A DNA stretch of 64,000 bases. It comes from Vicugna pacos (lineage: Eukaryota; Chordata; Mammalia; Artiodactyla; Camelidae). The stretch is from assembly GCF_048564905.1 (NCBI RefSeq), contig NC_133020.1, forward strand, positions 16,773,501 through 16,837,500, given 5' to 3'. A program made the translations under genes and the position numbers. Positions 1-10,467 of this stretch are shown here, piece after piece; within the stretch, counting starts at the first letter, position 1; every line of letters begins with the position of its first letter. Below the pieces are notes generated by a model. The model was not told the DNA's origin and did no database searches. It was given only the letters and a program-made list of their open reading frames with translations.

Positions 1-236
1 TGGCTATCTTAAACTTCCATTTAACAACTGTATTCTTTTTTAACTTAATTTTTTCTTATTGTGAAACAAGCATTAACTTAGTGTCACTTGCTCAAAGTCA
101 TTTGTGGATGCAAACAGTTGGTATTAACAATAATAATAACAACAAATCTTGCTTGAGAATAATAATATAATAATATATTAATAAATAGAAAAGTTAGAAA
201 ACGTCCAGGAATACAAGCGCAAGCAGGACACACACA

Positions 237-290
<54 letters not shown>

Positions 291-1345
291 TTTTGCATTC
301 AAGAATATTGAGTTTTCAGGCCACCTCCGCGCACCGCAACCCCGGCCATCTCACCTCTGTCAGAAGCCATGGTGCTCTGCCACTGGACTTTTTCCTCTGG
401 AGCTATATATTATGCTGCTGCCAGCAACACGACATTATTTCTGCGGGCGTGACCACTGCCACCTGTTTCGCCAGAGGATGACTCATTCCTGAGTCTCAGG
501 CAGGTACTGGGCATCTAGCCTGTACTGACAGGTAGCCGGTGAAGACGGAAGTTAGTGTGGGGGTTGATAAGAAAGCATATGATGTGAAAAATTCACCTAG
601 TACCATGATTCCCTGAGAACATTCAAATTTCAAAGTTCTTCCTTGATGACATCTGAATGTAGTCATCTTTTCCTTTCCTTTAAATCAAAGGCAAGGCTGA
701 CCCATCATTCTTTACTGGAGAAAAGAGAGGAAGAAAGCAAAGAGAACTGACCTGTAAAGGTGTTCATTGTTACCCGGTGAAAACAATGTGGCCTTGCCCT
801 TTAGTTATTATTCATTTATTTCTAACTTCCTCTTATTTCGCTCTTTGCCCCAGATCAGTGGGGAGGGGCACTGTTAGATGTAGTCAGGAGAACTTTGGTT
901 TCTGAGTCAGGAAATTAGTGTACAAGTCTTGAGTGATTTCTCTTGCTTCTTGAAGCTGAGGTTAAGTGTCTGACCCAGTCCACTTGTGCTTTTTATCCTC
1001 CTTGAAAAACCGGATACTCTGTCCCCTATTGTCATTGCCTCCTATTGCCTGAACCCTGGATCAGGATCCTCTGGGTTTCGGCACACGCTCCCAGGCCACT
1101 CTCAAGACCTAAGTCTCCTTCTAGGATCTCAAATCTAGAGCCCCTGAACTTTGAGTCTCAAATCCCGTGACACCTACCCCTGAGCCCTAAACCTAAGGCT
1201 TTCCTTTATCATGAAAGTTACACTGGAGCCTGCAGCAGCTGTTCGGAGGAGCAGGTGAGAGCTTTGAAGAAGGGGCAGAAGTGACATATTATAAATATAG
1301 GTTCTTCAGGAGCCAAATGTTACAGCTAGGCGTGTGCGGCAGAGA
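1..1345. other. Intergenic, mostly unassigned
   Basis: Holds the CA repeat at 229-286 and otherwise no gene or repeat that I recognise. Apparent short open frames around 84-481 come from the CA repeat and chance. Confidence 0.5.
229..286. repeat. (CA)n microsatellite
   Basis: Nearly pure CA dinucleotide run of about 58 bases with one A-rich interruption near 238-240. Confidence 0.95.
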
Positions 1346-1483
1346 CAGTAATGGCCCCCCAAAGGTGCCCACCTCTCAACCCTGGAGCCTGTCAGGGTTT
1401 CACCCTACAGTAGCATAATGGACTTTGCAGATGTGATTAAGTTAAGACTCTCAGGGTAAGAAGATTATGCTGGATCATCTGGT
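1346..1483 (+). mobile_element. Old interspersed repeat fragment, MLT1/MaLR-like
   Basis: Contains the phrase GGACTTTGCAGATGTGATTA AG followed by GAAGATTATGCTGGATCATC, common in old mammalian LTR-type repeats. A fossil fragment; family uncertain. Confidence 0.4.
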
Positions 1484-1503
1484 CTCAATCTAGTCTTTTT
1501 CTT

Positions 1504-1639
1504 TTTTTAAAAAACTTTTTAGGGGGGCAGGTAGCTAGTTTTATTTGTGTGTTTATTTAATGGAGGCACCGGGGATCGAACCCAGGGCATAGTGCATGCT
1601 AAGCAAGCACTCTACCACTGAGCTAGACCCTCCGCCCTA
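1504..1639 (-). mobile_element. Camelid tRNA-derived SINE
   Basis: Antisense copy: T-rich tail, then GGATCGAACCCAGG and CTCTACCACTGAGCTA, the inverted B and A boxes. Confidence 0.85.
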
Positions 1640-1654
1640 GAATTGACTGTTGTA

Positions 1655-2228
1655 TATTGACCTTATAACTTTGGGAAGGAAGAAATTTTCCTTTAATTTC
1701 TTAGGTTCTTCTGGCTGATCTAAATTAGACGGACGAGACAGACAACAGAAGGAAATCAAATAGAAGTTTAATAACCTGTACACATGGAAGAGATCCAGGA
1801 AAACCGAGTAACCCACCCAGATGGCTGAAGCCCTCACCATGTACAGCATCTTCGGGGAAAGACCAAAGAGGATGCTGAGGGTAGTGGTTTGGGACCTCAA
1901 AGAGGAAGAAGGCAATTCACATCGAGATGGAAAAGCAAATGATAAATGAATGTTTGCTAGACCAAGCAGAGACAATGGGACACAGAGTGGCCTCTGTTCC
2001 CCAGGCCCTGCCTGGTTTCCCCCACCACACCTAGTCCAGATTCTTTGCAGATGTCTCTGGTGACAGCTCTCTTCTGGGAATGGGCCCTTTATCTAAATTC
2101 TTTAAGCAGCTAAGAGGGGAAGGTCAAAGTTTCTTCTTGAGTCTTTTTGGGTCCTGATTGCTTTCAGTTCAAAATTATCCACATGCCAAAGGTACAGTTC
2201 GGCAAATTTTGCTTCTGTACATAGTCAG
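1655..2228 (-). mobile_element. LTR-like fossil, antisense
   Basis: Fossil LTR-type segment. Its motifs (GTTTAATAACCTGTACACATGG, AAAGACCAAAGAGGATGCTG) and general layout recur at 40760-41290 and 62040-62465, so the three look like one family. It lies against the L1 fragment starting near 2228. Family not assigned; probably ERVL/MaLR type. Confidence 0.4.
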
Positions 2229-2330
2229 CCTGTGAACTTGTTAAATTAATTTATTTCTAATATTTATTGGATAGATTCCTTAGGATTTTCCAGGCACAGG
2301 ATTATGTTGTCTGTAAATAAAGACAGTTTG

Positions 2331-2453
2331 AGGGGGGAAGGTATAGCTTAACTGGTACAGCATCAAGGTCCTAGGTTCAATCCCCAGTACCTCCTCTTAA
2401 AAAATAGATAAATAAGTAAATCTAATTACCTCCCCCTCCAAAAAAAAAAAAAG
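2331..2453 (+). mobile_element. Camelid tRNA-derived SINE inside an L1
   Basis: GGTATAGCTTAACTGG, TTCAATCCCCAGTACCTCC and an A-rich end; the tRNA-like head has lost part of its middle. GACAGTTTG before and GACAGTCTG after look like target-site duplications. Confidence 0.85.
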
Positions 2454-2593
2454 GACAGTCTGACTTCTCCCTTTCCAAACATGTGCCTTTTTATTTCTTC
2501 TTTTTGCCTTATTGGAATGGCTAAGAATGCCAATAAAATGTTCAACAGAAAAGATAAGAGTGAATATCCTTGCCTTGTTCCCAATTTTAGGGG

Positions 2594-2995
2594 TGTTAAG
2601 AGACAAAATTTGAGTAAATTTGAAGATCTAATTGGCTTTATTAGAAGATTCATGAACTGGGTGGCACCCCGTCCTGTCAATAAAAAGGAGCTCCAAAGAG
2701 CTAAAGAAAAGGAAGGATTTTGAAAGGCAGAGAGGGGGTGAGACAAGGAAGTCATAAACAAACAAACAAAAAAGGTTATTTATGGCAACCTTACCTTCCT
2801 TTGGGGGACAAAAGGGTCTGTGCGGCAGATTACCTGACTGATGCTGACCAGGAAATTCCAGACTGACCAGTTAAGATTACATTTCTGGGCAAAGTTGAAA
2901 CTGCACTGAGATTAAGCAGGTATCAAGTCTTGGTTTGATGACATGGGCTTAGCGCAAGTGACTACATTTGGGGCTTGTTGTTTCTTCTTTTAACA
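2594..2995 (-). mobile_element. Solo LTR fossil with intact 5-bp target duplication
   Basis: A 402-bp element starting TGTTAA and ending TTAACA (TG...CA ends), flanked on both sides by AGGGG (2589-2593 and 2996-3000). The minus-strand AATAAA near 2640 followed by a short U5-like end sets the orientation. Removing it restores a continuous L1. A solo LTR with no internal region; the 5-bp duplication suits ERVL/MaLR or related families. Confidence 0.75.
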
Positions 2996-3243
2996 AGGGG
3001 AAGCATTCAGTTATTCATTTTTAAGTATGATATTAACTCTAGGTTCTTCACAGATGCCCTTTATCAGGCTTGAGAAGTTTCTATTTTGTTGAGACTTTTT
3101 GTCATGAATGGTTGCGAATTTTGTCATATAATTCTTTTGTCTCTGTTGGGATGAGTATATAATTTCCCTCTTTATTCTGTTAATATTGAATTGCTACATA
3201 ACATTACCTATAAGTCTTCTAAGTTTATTCATATCTGTGGTTT

Positions 3244-3790
3244 TGTTGCCGAAACATCGGCCCCCATCCCTGACGAGCCAAATAACTCAGAGACAAGGTC
3301 TTGGAGTTTAGAAGAAAAGAGGCAATTTCATTGTGCTGTCCGGCAAAGGGGACTCATAGCAGGATAGCGCCTTCCAAACTGTGACCCCACCTTGGGGATG
3401 GGGTGGGGTGGTTATTGGGCCATAGCTCAAGCAATAAAGCATAGACAACAATCAACAGAACCATTTTCTCATCAGAAGACTTAGAATGGCGTCATGATGC
3501 CTCCAGGCCACCGGCTCTATAGAGGCCAGCAGTTAGACAATAAGCACGCAACGTGAGGTCTTCTTGGTAATTCAGGCTACTTTGTAAGGTTGCAGTCCCG
3601 TGACCTTCTCCTTGGAGAAGGACTCAGAGACCAAGCTTGATTATTACTCTCAATGACTGGAATAAAGTAGAAACAGTAAGATCAATAGTTTCAGTTTCAA
3701 CAATGGGCCTGGAACCGTGAGTAGCAACCTGTCAGTCAGGTCAGTTGACCGTTTTAAGGGCGAACATAAGAAGAAGCAATCTGTTAGCCT
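3244..3790 (-). mobile_element. LTR fossil, antisense (retroviral type)
   Basis: Begins TGTTGCCGAAAC next to the L1 fragment. On the minus strand it reads like a retroviral LTR end (CTCTGAGTTATTTGGCTCGT near the edge, AATAAA-like signals inside). The far edge is uncertain. Confidence 0.5.
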
Positions 3791-4374
3791 AAGTGCGGCC
3801 ATTTTATTAATCCTCCTTCAGTTTCATCGCCTTTCTCTTAATTTTGATTTTTTTCTCTTTCTATATTTTGAAGCATACGCAAGACTTCTACACAGAAATA
3901 GACCTACACATCTAAGGTTAATTTATTTTATTTATATAAAAATATTTTAACTGGAGCAAAAAACACATAACAAAATTCAGTATCTTTAGAGGAGGAATAG
4001 TAGCTGAGGGCAAAGAAATGAATAAAGGGAAAAATCTGATATTACATGAAACCTCAGAAAAAGCTCAGAGCAAGAGATAATAGTGTCTCAAAAAAAAAAA
4101 AAAACCACAAAACAGAAATCATAGTGTTTCTTAGCTCAATTATACCAGAAATCCGAAAGGATAAAGCGGGAAGTGTGCTGAGCTCACTCCTGCTTTGGGG
4201 AGCTGACAAGATCTCCAGCGGAAACCTGCAAACCTGAGTCTCCTCCCCCTGAGACAGTTTCATATGATATGATAATGGACTGGACTAACTCTTAATGACT
4301 AAATGGAACTTCAGTAAAGTGCCTATAATTTTTTATTTTTATGACTGTATTGTTGAAAGGAACCCAAGTTTGAA
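3791..4374. other. Intergenic, no recognised element
   Basis: AT-rich DNA with a short poly-A at 4090-4103; no gene or repeat family recognised. Confidence 0.5.
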
Positions 4375-4745
4375 GAGGGTGGATATTATAATATTGTGGT
4401 TTATAATAAGAAATATATTTGTGGTCTTTCTCCCTGTTTCTGGCACAGAGCTTCTAAAATTCTTGGAATTCTCTGAGAGAGGAAAGCTATAAAGCTGTAT
4501 TTTATTATGTTAATGAGGGAGATTTTGGAAAGTCACTAGGTAACATAATGTGAGGGGCTGGTTGCCAGGGGAATAAACCATATGATTAGAAGTTTGGAGC
4601 TTTCAGCTCCATCCCACCACCCCTACTCCAGGGAGGGGAGAGGGGCTGCAGATTGAAGCAATAACCAATGGCCAGTGATTTACCAATTATGATTATTTAA
4701 TGAAGCCTCCACAGAAACTCAAAAGGATTGGGTTCCGAGAACTTC
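4375..4745 (+). mobile_element. LTR-like fossil
   Basis: Shares TTATAATAAGAAATATAT, CTGGCACAGAGCTTCTAAAA and AATGAAGCCTCCACAGAAAC with a widespread mammalian LTR-type repeat. Antisense relatives lie at 34240-34510 and 43225-43760. Fossil; family not assigned. Confidence 0.5.
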
Positions 4746-4769
4746 TGCGTGGGCAAGAATGCTTCAGGA

Positions 4770-5185
4770 AGTTGTCAGGTATCCACACAATGGGATATTA
4801 TTCAGCTATAAAAAGGAATGAAGTGCTGATACCTGCTAAAACATAGATGAAACTTGAAAACATTATCCTCAGTGAAAGAACTCAGTTGCAAAAGGCCACA
4901 TATTGTATGATTCCATTTATATGAAATTTTCAGCCTAGGCAAATCCACAGGGCTGGAAAGCATATTATCATTGCCAGAGAATGGGGAGTGAGGTGGGGGA
5001 GAAGGCTCGGAGGGGATGTCTGTTAATAGTTATGGGGTGGATTGTGGGGGTAATGAAAATGTTTGGGAGTTAGATAGTGTTGATGGTTATACGCCTTGTG
5101 ATTATAATTTTTAAAACTACTGCATTTTATGTTTTGAAATGGTGAATTGTATGGTACATGAATTACATCCCCATTTTAAAAAAAG
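4770..5185 (+). mobile_element. Old L1 3' end (L1M type)
   Basis: ATGGGATATTATTCAGCTATAAAAAGGAATGA and the later ATTGTATGATTCCATTTATATGA block are the standard L1 ORF2-end/3'UTR sequence; ends at TACATGAATTACATCCCC. Confidence 0.8.
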
Positions 5186-5470
5186 GTATTTTAAAAAAAG
5201 GTTAATTGGAGTACGGCAAGGCAAATCAAAGCAGAAGTGTTCCAAGGTCAGAGAATTGTTTTGCCTGAGGCAAGAGAGAATTCATTTCCACAAAGAGGTG
5301 ACATGAACAGAATTCGGTCTTAGAAGTACTACTATAGCTACAACTCAGAGAACAGGTTGAAGGGGCGATTCTAATAATAAACCTGTCATGGAGATACCAA
5401 AATGGAAAGAAATAGACGATGTGAGAAATCGGTCCCTTAAAAGGAACTGAATATTACAAAAGAGTTCGTG

Positions 5471-5617
5471 TCGGGGGAGGATATAGCTCAGTCGTAGAGC
5501 CAAGTGCTTAGCACGAACGAACGAGGTCCTGGGTTCAATCCCCAGTACCTCCATTAAATAAATAAGCAAATAAATAAACTTAATTGTCTCCCCACCAAGG
5601 TAAAAGAAGAAAAAAAC
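5471..5617 (+). mobile_element. Camelid tRNA-derived SINE
   Basis: Full head (GGATATAGCTCAGTCGTAGAG), CCTGGGTTCAATCCCCAGTACC and an AAAT-type tail. Contains a small internal GAAC duplication (ACGAACGAACGAGG) between the boxes. Confidence 0.92.
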
Positions 5618-5799
5618 ACCGAAGGAGTTCATAGGTACTTATACACATAGGGCTATAAACAGAGACTGCCCCCTCCTCCGCCTGCCCCCCAAAAAGAAAA
5701 AAATATCTGGCTCAAGAGAAATGTGTTCTTCACAAGCTCAGAGTTTAGACGGCAGGGATTCCATGAAGCAACTGAAGTTATATGCAAAACATTGTGTGT

Positions 5800-5907
5800 T
5801 AGGGGGCAGTGGGTATAGCTCAGTTGGTGGAACTCATGCTGACTATGCACGAGGTACTTGGTTCAATTCCCAGGTCCTCCACTTGGGGAAAAAAAAAAAA
5901 AGAAGAA
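5800..5907 (+). mobile_element. Camelid tRNA-derived SINE
   Basis: GTGGGTATAGCTCAGTTGGTGG and TTGGTTCAATTCCCAGGTCC followed by a poly-A end; lacks the long AAAT tail. Confidence 0.85.
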
Positions 5908-6722
5908 GCCAAAATACTGTGTTTTTATGTGGATTATTTTCTGGGGGAGACTCCATATGTTTTATCAGTTTCTCATTAGGAACCTTGATCCTCCAGATGT
6001 AAAGAACCATACATGGTTTAATAAATTTGCCCTTCCCTGTTTCAATCAGCAGAGGGCAGAAAAGCAATACAATTAGCAGAGCCAACCGCCAATAGATAAT
6101 TTTCTAAGCCTCCTCAAGTCCTGTCTCAGTTCCTGACATCTGTTTCCTGCCTTTGCTCTCCCTGTTCCCTAAGCTAAAATTCCCCAACTGCAAGCCCCCT
6201 CTTCCTCTGCCAACCTCCTGCGATCTCTGACTACCCATCTCAGTGCAGCCCTACTTCTTTAATTTAGATGGGGTCACTCTGCCTTTCATACTCCATTTGC
6301 ATTCTGTGTACACCTGTGGTAGTTACAGTCTTCCTTTCAAAACAGCTATGAATCTAATGATTATTGTTGGGGGTGGGGGTTAAGGATGAAAATAATAGAC
6401 TGTGGCTAAACAATCATTCTTAAATAATTTTTCTCTAAGAAATGTGTACATCTTTCTCAAAAAGATACATTTCCATTATTGCTACATGACAAATGTAATG
6501 GTTGTCTTACTTTTTTTTTTTTTGTCCAAAACAGTCATACCATCTTACTGCTTAATGTTCCCAAACAACTAAACAGGCAAACAAAAAAGAGTGGGAGAAT
6601 GCGATCTGTTCACCAATCCCACTTAAAATTCGGGAATGTATGTATGATTGCATGTGATTTTGCTGATCAATTCTGCCCAGAAAAAGTGACAAAAGCAACA
6701 GATCCCAGCCATTTTTTATTCA
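5908..6722. other. Intergenic, no recognised element
   Basis: Pyrimidine-rich stretch at 6110-6300 and a lone octamer ATTTGCAT at 6295-6302. No gene or assignable repeat seen. Confidence 0.5.
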
Positions 6723-6739
6723 AGTAGATGCCTATTTTC

Positions 6740-6909
6740 TTTTTATTTTATTTTTTATTGAAGCGCAGTTGATTTACAGTATCAGTGTCAGGTGTACAGT
6801 AAAGCAATTTAGTTATACATATATATATATAATACACACACATATATTTTCATATTCTTTTCCATTATAGCTTATTACATGACATTGAATATAGTTCCCT
6901 GTGCTAGAC
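6740..6909 (-). mobile_element. Young 5'-truncated L1 3' end with 17-bp target duplication
   Basis: Antisense L1 tail (TTGAAGCGCAGTTGATTTACAG ... TATAGTTCCCTGTGCTAGAC) bounded by AGTAGATGCCTATTTTC at 6723-6739 and again at 6910-6926, an exact 17-bp duplication. Confidence 0.9.
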
Positions 6910-6926
6910 AGTAGATGCCTATTTTC

Positions 6927-7651
6927 AATCAAACTCTTCTCCAAAATCTGCACATTCAGATCTTAGACACGTGTTCCACGTGTTCCACTCACAAGCACAG
7001 CACAGAAACCTTTGCGGTGATAGTTGAAGTGCTCAGTATTGCCCTGAGTAGAAAATAAAGTGGTAACGAAATAATCCACGAATAACCCTTGGTGTCCTGA
7101 TATTTATGCCTCATTTTCTTGTTTTAAAAGAAACAATATTGAGGCCTGACCTGATCTGGGGATGCATGATTTGATGACAAACTACCCAAAGGCAGAATCT
7201 GTGCCTTTCTCTCTACCTTTCAAGGCATTCAATAAATGTCAAATTGAATTGAACTAAATTGATGGTGCAATTTCAAACTAAACCAGCCTGTGGCATGAGG
7301 ATGCGCCTGTCATTAAATAAGACCATGAGTCTTGAAATGTCGTGACATAGCTGTGCTGTATACACATTGTGTATAATTTATTTATATTTTGGAATTTATA
7401 TTTCATCCCATTCTGCCCAAATTGCAGTATATAACTTGACTTACCAGGTACATGTTTATTTATAGACTCATTTAACTGGACATTTAAGATTTTTAAAAAG
7501 TACATAAGATAAATAATACGGGAAGGAAGCCAGAAGGCTTGTAATGTGTGCTCCTCTCCATCTTCAGGTGTGATGACAGTCTCAGCAGACAATGTGATTG
7601 ACTTAGGAGTGAACAAACCTGCCAATGACAGAACTACTGGGGAAGGAAACG
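6927..7651. other. Intergenic, no gene
   Basis: A short MIR/L2-like tail may lie near 7200-7260 (GCATTCAATAAATGTCAAAT). Otherwise unassigned. Confidence 0.45.
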
Positions 7652-7665
7652 GCCACTGTCTTTTT

Positions 7666-7864
7666 TTTTTTTTTTTTTGAAGTATAGTCAGTTACAATGT
7701 GTCGATTTCTGGTGCACAGCATAATGCCCCAGTCATGCATATATATACGTATATTAGTTTTCATATTCTTTTTCATTAAATGTTATTGTACGATATTGAA
7801 TAAGTCCCCCATGCTATACAGAAGAAATTTGTTTTCTATTTATTTTTGTATATAGTGGTTATCA
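7666..7864 (-). mobile_element. Young 5'-truncated L1 3' end with 14-bp target duplication
   Basis: Poly-T start, then the camelid L1 3' end in antisense (GAAGTATAGTCAGTTACAAT). Flanked by GCCACTGTCTTTTT at 7652-7665 and 7865-7878. Confidence 0.88.
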
Positions 7865-8080
7865 GCCACTGTCTTTTTAGTGACTTTTAAAAATAACATG
7901 AATATTTTAAACACAGACCCCATCCTCCCAAATCAAAATCTATTTCTTCGACTCAGGAGATCTGTCAGTAACAATTCTGTTCTGTTAAGAAATAAATTTA
8001 GCGATGCAACCTCAGAAATTGTGGTCAGTTGGGATCGTGCAATTCCAGTCATCAGCTCAGAGAACTCAAGGTTTAAGTTT

Positions 8081-8174
8081 CCTTCTTTTTTTAAATGGAG
8101 GGACTGGGGATTGAACGCAGGACCTCATGCTTGCTACTCATACGCTCTACCACTGAGCTACACCCTCCCCCCAC
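8081..8174 (-). mobile_element. Camelid tRNA-derived SINE
   Basis: Antisense head only: GGGGATTGAACGCAGG and CTCTACCACTGAGCTACACC, with a short T run in place of the long tail. Confidence 0.88.
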
Positions 8175-8647
8175 TTGTGCACTTTTATTTTTCATCAGAC
8201 CCAGTATGATGGCTGGTCCTCCTTCCTTGGCACCTAATTGTAAACTCATCTACTGATAACTGTTTCATAAGTGAAATTTTATGACTTTTGTTCATGCTAG
8301 TCAGACTCCCTTGTTCAAATCTGAGATCGTTCCCCCAAATCCGGGGCCTCCCAAACAAGAGGACAGGGTTGGGACTACAGAGACCCCACCAAAGCAAAAC
8401 CACCATCTGTCTTTCTTCCATTATATTAATTTCTTAGCTCTTTCTTCAACAAATAGAGTCTGAAAGTGCTCTGTAAACATACTGCTGCAGATTTTTGTTG
8501 GCATCATCCTGATTGTTCCACTAAATAGTTCTGAATGATGATTTGTCCAAAGTCCATCTCTGACTGATATTGGCAGAACAGTGTTTCTCATTCAAACATG
8601 CTGGACAAGGTGACTGTGTGTGGTTTTTGGTTTTTGTTTTGTTTTGC
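8175..8647. other. Intergenic, no recognised element
   Basis: No gene or assignable repeat seen. Confidence 0.5.
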
Positions 8648-8781
8648 AGGGGGAGATAGGTTTATTTATTTATTTATTCATTTATTTATTCATTTATTTA
8701 TTTTTGATGGAGGTATGGGGATTGAACCCAGGACCTTGTGCACGCTAAGCACGTGCTCTACCACTGAGCTATGCTCTCCCC
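8648..8781 (-). mobile_element. Camelid tRNA-derived SINE with long tail
   Basis: Antisense copy with an expanded TTTA/TTCA tail (8660-8705), then GGGGATTGAACCCAGG and the inverted A box. Confidence 0.92.
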
Positions 8782-8964
8782 TGAGTGTGTTTTAAAGATC
8801 CATTTTTTTTGCGTTTAAGGATGTGCATTGAGTCACTGCAATCTTTGTATCCTCTTCTTCACTCTCCTTACAAATTGTCCATATTCACCGCTGCCCTACG
8901 CTGAAGTAAAGTTCTAGCTAGACAGATTGCCGAGAGATTTTGTGTCTGTTCTATAGAAATATTT

Positions 8965-9370
8965 GAATGTCCTCAGTGTCCAGTAACAGCATAATGGGTA
9001 AATCAGTGTAACATGCACATAATGGATTACTTTTCAGCAGTGAAAAATATCAGTTATATTCATACCTATATCAACCTGCAAAAATCTATGAAATACATTG
9101 AGAAAAAAATGGTAGAAAAATATCCTGCAATATTGTTTCTATAAAATTTACGTATTTGCGGACCAATGCTTCATAATGTTTATGGATCCAAATATATGGA
9201 GTGAAGCTATAAAGAAATGAAGGGGAAAATGGACGCCAATGCAGGATGGTGGTTTCATCAGGAGGATGGGAAAAAAGACTGGGAGGGTTATGCAGGAGTT
9301 TTTGCCTGTATTTGTAATATAGTTAAATTATAATACTCGACATTTAAAAATTTAAAATAAAAACAAAAGA
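8965..9370 (+). mobile_element. Old L1M fragment
   Basis: ATAATGGATTACTTTTCAGCAGTGAAA and the later GGTGGTTTCATCAGGAGGATGGG match degraded L1 ORF2-end/3'UTR order. Strongly diverged. Confidence 0.65.
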
Positions 9371-9654
9371 TCAGGTTAAAAATAGTAGCAATAATCCAGG
9401 TGAGAGTGGTGAGGTTGATTTAAGGTAGGGACAGTTGGAATTAAAGACGGGGCTAAATAAAGCAGTGATCCACAAATTTTTCCTCTTTCGTTCTCCTAAC
9501 AAGTGATGTAACCTACCTCATACTACCTGACATAACCCCAAGTATCCTACCAAGTCTAGAGTTTTATATTTGAAGTCCATGTGAATTTTGCATTTTACCC
9601 AATAGACACATGTTCAAGACCAGCATGTTTTATATTAATTATAGAAGAGTCAAC
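9371..9654. other. Possible ancient repeat, no gene
   Basis: GCAATAATCCAGGTGAGAGTGG at about 9388 resembles the ancient family seen at 52185-53020. The rest is unassigned. Confidence 0.35.
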
Positions 9655-10020
9655 TTATATTTTTAACTCTGTAATTCCATGTCTGAAATTTTTCTAAGGA
9701 TAAAATATGGAGAATGACTCATGAACAATGACCCATAACACTATTCCGCCATGAAAACTGCAAATAAAACCAAGTCCAGTGATAAACGTTCTTTTAGGTA
9801 AAATATGTATCTGATCATTGCATGTAAAATAGCCATTAAATTAACTATGTAGACGTTGGGGATGTGAAAAACATTCCCATGACATGTTAAGTGAGTGCAG
9901 AGAGGTAGAAAGCTACATGTACACTGTGATCTTAGCTATAGGAATCAGACAGAATCAGGTACCGTTTTTGGTATATTTGTCTACATTATTTTACATTTTC
10001 TCAAATTTTTTAAAGTAACA
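9655..10020 (+). mobile_element. Old L1M fragment
   Basis: Degraded L1 order: TAAAATATGGAGAATGACTC, GACATGTTAAGTGAGTGCAG, TACACTGTGATCTTAGCTAT. Confidence 0.5.
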
Positions 10021-10039
10021 TTTAGCATATGAGATCTGG

Positions 10040-10215
10040 CAGAGAAAGCTGATGACTTTAGAAAAATAGGTTATTCAGTTGCTCTAAATCTCAGCTTCTT
10101 TATCTACGAAGCCTAAATATTAATGCCTGCCTCAAGGAGGAGTGAATTATGTTTATAAGTAACTCATATAATGTTTGCCCATAATAGGCGATCCATAAAT
10201 GCCAGGTTCCTTCTA
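10040..10215 (+). mobile_element. MIR SINE relic
   Basis: MIR order: CTAAATCTCAGCTTCTTTATCT, GCCTGCCTCAAGGAGGAGTG, then an AATAGGCGATCCATAAATG end. Confidence 0.7.
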
Positions 10216-10277
10216 TCTAGGATCTAATATACTGTCATGTGGATAATGACTATGCAGAAAGTAACTAGTCATTAAGG

Positions 10278-10278
<1 letters not shown>

Positions 10279-10317
<39 letters not shown>
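10279..10317. repeat. (TG)n microsatellite
   Basis: Pure TG run of about 39 bases just beyond the GDF3 3' end. Confidence 0.95.
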
Positions 10318-10319
<2 letters not shown>

Positions 10320-10416
10320 CTAAGGACATCATTTATGATGGATTTTCCAGAAAGACAGATTGAACATAAATACACTGACAATTCAGATCCAATAGCTCAT
10401 AAACCAGACATACAGT

Positions 10417-10422
10417 TTTATT
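10417..10422 (-). terminator. GDF3 polyadenylation signal AATAAA
   Basis: Minus-strand AATAAA about 45 bases downstream of the GDF3 stop codon. It implies a very short 3' UTR ending near 10395-10405, just before the (TG)n tract at 10279-10317. Inferred from position; no transcript evidence. Confidence 0.7.
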
Positions 10423-10467
10423 CTAACATTTACCGGAGAACATGCCTCCTGTTCTGTTTCTGACAGA

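Larger units (their letters stand above)
2228..3243 (-). mobile_element. L1 ORF2 fragment, antisense, split by a SINE and a solo LTR
   Basis: The antisense of L1 reverse-transcriptase sequence runs 2228-2330, resumes at 2454-2593 (ATGCCAATAAAATGTTCAAC ... CCTTGCCTTG) and again at 3001-3243 (AAGCATTCAGTTATTCATTT ... GTTGGGATGAG). The three pieces are colinear with one L1 interrupted by later insertions. Confidence 0.75.

Noticed and set aside
84-302. Cys/Val-rich open frame on the minus strand
   Set aside because: It is the translation of the CA microsatellite.
5471-5545. tRNA gene
   Set aside because: A and B boxes are present here and in some 33 other copies, always with an A-rich or AAAT tail; these are tRNA-derived SINEs, not functional tRNA genes.
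1-10400. APOBEC1 5' exons
   Set aside because: Expected beyond the GDF3 3' side by synteny, but no deaminase motif or matching exon is visible; probably outside the window.
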